DNA from: Blastomussa wellsi
Taxonomy: Eukaryota; Cnidaria; Anthozoa; Scleractinia; Plerogyridae
Direction: 5' to 3'
NCBI GenBank assembly: GCA_947652115.1
Contig: OX393573.1
Location: forward strand, 16,262,573-16,326,572
Length of the DNA: 64,000 bases
This document shows, piece after piece, positions 58,277 through 64,000 of this stretch; position 1 is the first letter of the stretch, and every line of letters begins with the position of its first letter. A program made the translations under genes and the position numbers. Under the pieces are notes generated by a model, which did no database searches, was not told where the DNA came from, and saw only the letters and a list, made by a program, of their open reading frames with translations.

Positions 58277-60253
58277 TCTACATCCGCAGTTCACATTATG
58301 AATTATTTCATATACTTTACATCAATAATACAAGTGTTCATCAGTTTATGTAAATCAAGTTTCATTTGTGAAACATTAAGACCATAATGAAACATGTATA
58401 CAGGGTAACAGAGTGATTTCACTGACCCATGAAAACTCTTTGCTTCACAAGTAAGAACAATAATATCCATAAACGTTTATTAGAGGACTGCGAGCTCTGT
58501 ATTTTTTCCACTTATTTAATATTTTTCTGTATTCAACATTCTCTATATTCTACTTGTACTTTGAAACCAGGGTACATGAAGTGAAAATTGTTTAAGGAAG
58601 ATAATATTATTTTGCAACATCAAATGGAATGCAAACATTAAATCATGTGTATAACACAGTGCAGAAAATGTAATTTATATCGGCTTAAATTTTTTCCTTA
58701 TGAAAGTATTTGCATGGATTGCTATACAATAATTGCTGTAAGAAAATTTTAATCAAATGAAAATGCCTGCAGCCTTTGTTGGCATAATAGGTGCTAGTTT
58801 TTATTTACTAATTAATTAAGGCAAATAAACAGTGGGAAGTTACAAGGAGTTTGAAATCCTTTCTTTAAATAATTAAGAAGTTAACATTTTCAGGTCCTAA
58901 ATGGCTACACAAGGCAGATTTTGTATATATAGGTTTACTGGGGAATAATCCACCTCTTATCAGGTTCTTTGTCACGCCATACCACAATGCTATCATGCCA
59001 ACATTGTATGACAGAGGGCCAAACCAGGGCTAAACCAAACAAAGGCAAATGCACAAGAATTGTCTTTTCCTATAAAACATAGTTTATTGGATAATGTAGA
59101 TTTTTGTACAGTTTTGAAATTACTCCTTAAAAACATACTGATCACAGGAGTTACAATAAACTTTGCATACTTTATATGGAACATTTTCACATTATCATGA
59201 TGAATGTTGGTTACTGAGGCCTCTATATCCCACACAAGAGTATAACCTGGAACTTGCCAATCTTGGCTCCGGAATCATTTTCCCCTTAACCAGTGGTCCG
59301 TCCCTTGTTTCCCTTTCCACTCAATGAGGGTGATGTGAGCCATGGAGGATGCGACTGGTCATCAGTGCAAGACCACCCTCTTCTGAATATCCCCACCCCC
59401 TGGGGACACGATTCGCCATAAGCACAAGATGAATGTGATGAAAAATATGGAATTCTGTGCTAAAGCAGCACAATGCATACCATCTAGGGTCTTGTGACCT
59501 ACCCATGACAATGAAATCACTAAATTTTAAGAGATTTCTGCTATAATTTAACATTTGAATAAAAAGCAAGTCATGTGACAAAGAAACATGCTTCTCATGA
59601 GTAAAAAAGGATTTGCTGTAAACAACTTAACCTACATGACTGCACACTTGGGTGCAGAAGCTTGTCATCATGGATAACAATTTGTGATGCACTGCTCATC
59701 ATTTCACAGAAGTACTGTGATCAAATTTGCAACTCTCTGATTTAAGTCATTTTAGAACATAGACAAGTAGTTGGTATGAGAAGAAAAATGCCACTTACAT
59801 TTTTTGAATATCTCTCTTATCATTTCTTAAACTTAAATATCTTAGAAACTAATAAAGACATTTGAAAACTGTAAACAGCATTTTAAATCGTGCATTGAGA
59901 TGTCTATGAAGGAAATAAAATTTGATCATAGTACCACTTTAAATGCTCTTACCATTTCATTGCAGTTTTACAATAGCAAGTTATTTGTACTTGGTTTCTG
60001 GGTCAGGAAATGGTTTTATAATAAAACTATGAACTGTAAAAATTATCATATATTTTGCCATTTACACTGTATAACCAAACTTCAAATTCAGGGCAATCTT
60101 TACTCCTGTCCAAATGATGAAGTAATGACGTGTTCTTGTATTCTCCAAAAAATTTGTCAACGATCACCAACAATAACTTAGATTTAGCTAAACTAATCAT
60201 TACTAAATGTCAAAAATAATAACAATACAGGACAACTCTCCAATGTCACTTTT
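58277..60253. other. Spacer between convergent ELOA and syntrophin genes
   Basis: No exon, RNA gene or clear transposon was recognised in this 2-kb AT-rich stretch. It must contain the 3' UTR of the syntrophin gene next to 60254. Confidence 0.45.
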
Positions 60254-63200
60254 TTAAAAACTATTGTCAAAATTGAAGTTTGGGTCAACTTGTGCGACTT
60301 TGGCAGCATAGAATGCATGCATCACTGTCAACACCTGCTGCATGTTGGAAAACTCTAACTCCTGAAAAATAAAACAAATGTTTGATTATTAAGAATGAAT
60401 TATGGTGAAAATGCACTGTTCAATCACAACACATTTTGGAAACATCTCTCCAGCACAAGTTAGAGTTATCTGCAAATCCAGAGGTGCTCAAAAAGTGGGG
60501 GGAAAGGAAAGGTTGGGAGATGAGCCCTTTGCTGCTCAAAACAGAGAAAGCACAGAGTGCCCCCTCCCTAACCACTGCTGATGAGTGACAAAAACTCTGC
60601 TTTGCCAAGCTATTAACCCTGATTACAATGTTAATGAACCTTATTCCTGTTTGAGAGTGCTCTTGAGTACTTGTGAAAAGTTTAATCAGCATACATTCCA
60701 ACAAAATGAAAATGCGAATCGAGACAGAAGAGTTGAATATCAACTCAAATGAATGACTGGCCATTCTGAGAAAACAATGGAATTCAACAACAGGAGCAAT
60801 ATCCCTAGCCATGAGAATTGCTACATGAATATTTTAATATTTTGGCTCACCTGTCTGTCAAATGGACCAGCTGGGGAGGCAGAAAATAACAACACAATCT
60901 TTCGAAAACCATCATCTGATGAGCCACGAAGGAATGAGAAACGGTATTGCCATAGAAGAGACTAGCAAGAGAAGCCAGAGATCAGATGGGATTAAAATCA
61001 TCATTGGTAGCACTTTGTACGTCATAAAATTGATGTTGCTATACAAGAAGCTATACCAAGTTGAAGCATTAACTAAATTATTTCCTTTTATTCTCAAGAG
61101 TGATGAGAGCGGGAAAGATTTAGATCTATAACTGTAGGTAGACTTAGTAATATCATTGAGCTGCATTTCAACAAATACAAAAAAACTAACCCTATCTGTG
61201 GCACTGTAAAGTCGCAGCCCTCTTTTGAGGTCAAACACAAGCTTCACATTCTGACCGTGCCATTTTCCAGGGAAAGTTCGAGACTGTAAAATGAACAAAC
61301 CAGTTATTGTCTTAACAAGATTATATCCTAATCTGCAGAAAAATGACATGCAAATGAGGTCAGCAGGATGCACAATCGGCCTTTCAAAAAATTCCATAAA
61401 TTGTGTTATACATTAAATAGACAGGTTAGCTCAGTTGGAAGAGTTTTACACTACTGTGCAGAAGGTCTCAGGTTTGATTCCCAGACAGGACCAATGTACT
61501 CAGGGTCTTAAAATAACTGAGGAGAACATGCTCCTTTGCAATGACATCTGCAAATGGTTAGATGTTCTAGTGTTTTCAGATAAGGATGATAAACCATAGG
61601 CCCCGTCTCTAGCATTACGTTACAGTCAGCTGGGGATTTTAAAGAGCTCACACACTCAACGCAATGAGTTGGGCATGAAGTTGCAGGTGTTGAGGTCTGG
61701 TCTGTTGTGATGTGAAGGTTGGGGTGAGAAAATGCTCAACATAATTATTAGCACAGTATTGCTAGAAGCCTTACAAGCCTCGTCAACCTGAGGGTAGATA
61801 AAGGCAAGGTCTCCTACCTCAATTTGAGCAACTGCTTGATGAGTGGACTTCTGTAATCTGTTAACAATGTCTGTCAGATCTGCTTCTGTATCTGTAAACA
61901 TGTCAATACAAAAATAAAATCATGTCTAACTAGTATTTTATTATCACCATAGATTGTGATGTTCAACATCTGCCGAATGCCATCAATATTCCTTTTTCTA
62001 AATCCCTTATTTGTTCCTAGCTCAACAGTTTCAGTTAAACGAGGATGAGAGTTCAAAATCTCGCACTTGTTTGGCCTGAAACTCTCATGCACTGTCACCA
62101 ACATACTTTGAACATGCTCAAATCAGAGATTCGAACCTTGTGAACTAAAAAGGCAGGTTTTCGGTGTGGCGTAGCTGCAAATGCGATGAGAGTTATGAAA
62201 ACTCACATGAGAGTTAGCTCATCCTTGTTTGGCCTGGGCTTTATCTGCAAAAATATTTATTTATTTATTTATTTGTTTGTTTGTTCCTTTGTTTGTTTAT
62301 TTATTTGTTTATATCACTCAGACTCTTCTCAATTCACAGTTGTAGCATTTTTGTCTGGGCCATAATACATCGTAGTAGAGGTCTGAGGAACCAAAAGTTC
62401 ACCTCAATGGGTTCAAAGGTCAGGTATCATTGCCCTGTTAGGGAGAACTAAAAGTCTCCAGACAAATTTCAATAGTATCAACAAGTCACTGCAAGAAACT
62501 CACCGACTCCAAGGTAGTGACTTGCCCCGGAACTGGACTGGATACAAAAGCAATATTCTCTTTTGTCTAGCTGCTCATCTTCCTAAAAGGATTACCATCA
62601 ATGACAAAATTATAACTGCAAAGGAAATGAAGAGATCTCCAAAATAATATTGTGGGTCCATTGGTATCCAGCTGACAGAGAAAATTGCAGGGTAACATCT
62701 TGTTGTGGTTTTTATACCAGCTAATGTGAGAAATGTTCAGTGCCTTTCAGTGTTATAAATAAGAAAGCTTGAAACACTAAGTTGAATTACTTGTAGAATG
62801 CTAAATTTATTTAAAAAGCAAAAATTTTATACATTACTTTCACACCACTTGTTTTTGTAAACGTGAAAGAATTATTTTCATTGATAACTGCCTAATTTAC
62901 ACTAACTTGTTCTACAATGCTTAATTAAATTCTAGAAGTTTAAGGATTACCTTACATATGTGACAAACAACTTCCATGAAATTGTAAGACACTTCACTTT
63001 TGAGCCAGTCTCTCGTAACTACCTACAAATATGTCCAAACCATGGTTAGTGGCCTGTCAGGACCTTTCACAGTTTTCACAACATGAAGAAACTATAATGA
63101 TTATTTCTATCCCCCAACCAAGCATTAAATTTGCTGGTACCCATTTATATACCTGCGTGCAGAAAGGCACTGTGAAAGTAAAGTGCTTTGCCCAAGAACA

Positions 63201-64000
63201 CAACGTATGTAGTGCCCCTACCAGGAACCAAACCCAGAATGCCTGGTCCAGCAGAGTCCACTAATTAGTTCACCTCCCACCACAGTATTCTTGTACCCAG
63301 AGCCTAACTTCCTTCTGGTCTGCACTAGGAATCAAGACATTTGGTCATCTCCAATAATCTGCACTTACTGTCAAATCGAAATTGGCTAAGAATAATAAAT
63401 GCATACTCGGTGCATGCATGCTCAAAATTGGGACTACTGAGAGGTCTCAATCCCTGGTGCAGACCACAAGGATTGTGGGCTCTTGGGATAAGAATGGTAT
63501 CACAGTACAATCATGGTCAATATACTGGCCAATTTAAAACTGGGTGCATTAGAGATCTGGGCAGATGCAAAACATCAACTCACAATGAAGATTATGTCGG
63601 CTAACATAACTGTCAGTAGTCCTTAAGTTGCAGGATACAAGCAAGTTTGATTTTCCAACTTGCAAGCTGTTCCAACTTATAAGCTGTAGCCAGGATGCAC
63701 TAGCCTGGAGGCCATTTCCACTAGCCCGAAAAAATTCTCAGAAGTGTGATGAATAAATTAATTAATTAATCCACTAGCCCCGGGCTATCGGACACTAATT
63801 TCCTTGTATGAAGAGTTGGCAACTTTCATTATTTGGATCACCTTGCTGCTTGATTGGTAAAGAAATCACTTTGTACTTACTGGGGGCATTTCAAAAACCT
63901 GCAGCTCTGATCCCTTCAGTGTTAAAAACTTTCTTTTCCACACATTCCAATGACTTGTAGATCTTAATCGTTCCCACACCCAGCCCATATATGCTATCTG
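60254..64000 (-). CDS. SNTG1: Gamma-syntrophin, C-terminal part
   Basis: Seven exons are seen on the minus strand, the most upstream cut by the window edge: 63881->64000, 62951-63022, 62504-62582, 61818-61891, 61191-61283, 60851-60961, 60254-60361. All phases match. Together they encode a PH-type domain and the C terminus: YMGWVWERLRS, WKRKFLTLKGSELQVFEMPP, TRDWLKSEVSYNF, REYCFCIQSSSGASHYLGVD, YRFSFLRGSSDDGFRK, and finally LTVMHAFYAAKVAQVDPNF. The pattern, including the RGSSDDG and MHAFxxAKVAxVDPxF ends, is that of gamma-syntrophins, scaffolds that link dystrophin complexes to signalling proteins at the membrane. The N-terminal PDZ domain lies outside the window. Whether it is orthologous to SNTG1, SNTG2 or their common ancestor cannot be told; the symbol is tentative. 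Introns hold SINE copies at 61424-61640 and 63095-63270. Confidence 0.85.
61424..61640 (+). repeat. tRNA-derived SINE
   Basis: The head GGTTAGCTCAGTTGGAAGAG is A-box-like and GGTTTGATTCCC is B-box-like. The body contains ATAACTGAGGAGAACATG, TTTGCAATGACATCTGC and TAGTGTTTTCAGATAAGGA. The anticodon arm is irregular, so this is a SINE. It lies antisense in a syntrophin intron. Confidence 0.7.
63095..63270 (-). repeat. SINE fragment, minus orientation
   Basis: On the minus strand it shares TTGGGCAAAGCACTTTACTT and TATAAATGGGTACC with the SINE at 56365-56655. The head is partly preserved (CCAGGCATTCTGGGTTTGG). It lies in a syntrophin intron. Confidence 0.65.

Overview
The window is metazoan nuclear DNA, AT-rich and intron-dense, and most likely comes from an anthozoan cnidarian (stony coral or relative). 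The evidence is many short GT-AG introns in conserved animal genes, a 200-N assembly gap, many small foldback and tRNA-derived repeats, and several lineages of Penelope-like retroelements (PLEs) whose ends look like hammerhead ribozymes. The species cannot be fixed from sequence reading alone.

Seven protein genes can be rebuilt exon by exon. In order: an unrecognised 159-residue protein (+, 264-3277); ribosomal protein L11 RPL11 (-, 5852-9268); phosphatidylserine synthase PTDSS1 (+, 9363-20911); translocating-chain-associated membrane protein TRAM1 (-, 25576-31890, one exon running into the gap); the F-box/beta-helix protein FBXO10 (+, 33046-43642); Elongin-A ELOA (+, 47436-57524); and the 3' half of a gamma-syntrophin (-, 60254 to beyond the right edge). 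Except for the FBXO10-ELOA tandem, strands alternate. There are two divergent pairs, RPL11/PTDSS1 (94 bases between start codons) and TRAM1/FBXO10 (about 1.15 kb). There are three convergent pairs. The genes do not form a pathway. Their products act in translation (RPL11), phospholipid synthesis (PTDSS1), ER translocation (TRAM1), ubiquitin ligation (FBXO10, ELOA) and membrane scaffolding (syntrophin).

Introns and spacers carry the unusual material. There is a PLE body with reverse transcriptase and GIY-YIG domains in PTDSS1 intron 5. Short PLE end fragments lie at 5.1, 29.9, 46.7, 49.6 and 54.3 kb. Two minisatellites (33-bp x 36 and 36-bp x 12) lie between FBXO10 and ELOA. There is a Mutator-like MITE with 9-bp target duplication at 4.4 kb, pogo/Tigger-like elements at 24.0, 35.6 and 38.9-40.1 kb, and several SINE copies.

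The two most interesting observations are local tandem duplications that multiply splice sites. The acceptor of PTDSS1 exon 10 is present three times in 51-bp steps, which are divisible by three. The 3' half of ELOA exon 9 with its donor is present four times in steps of 91-94 bp. Hammerhead-type ribozyme motifs also lie in sense orientation inside ELOA introns. The FBXO10 homologue ends in a CaaX box (CVIS) that predicts a different lipid from the human protein.
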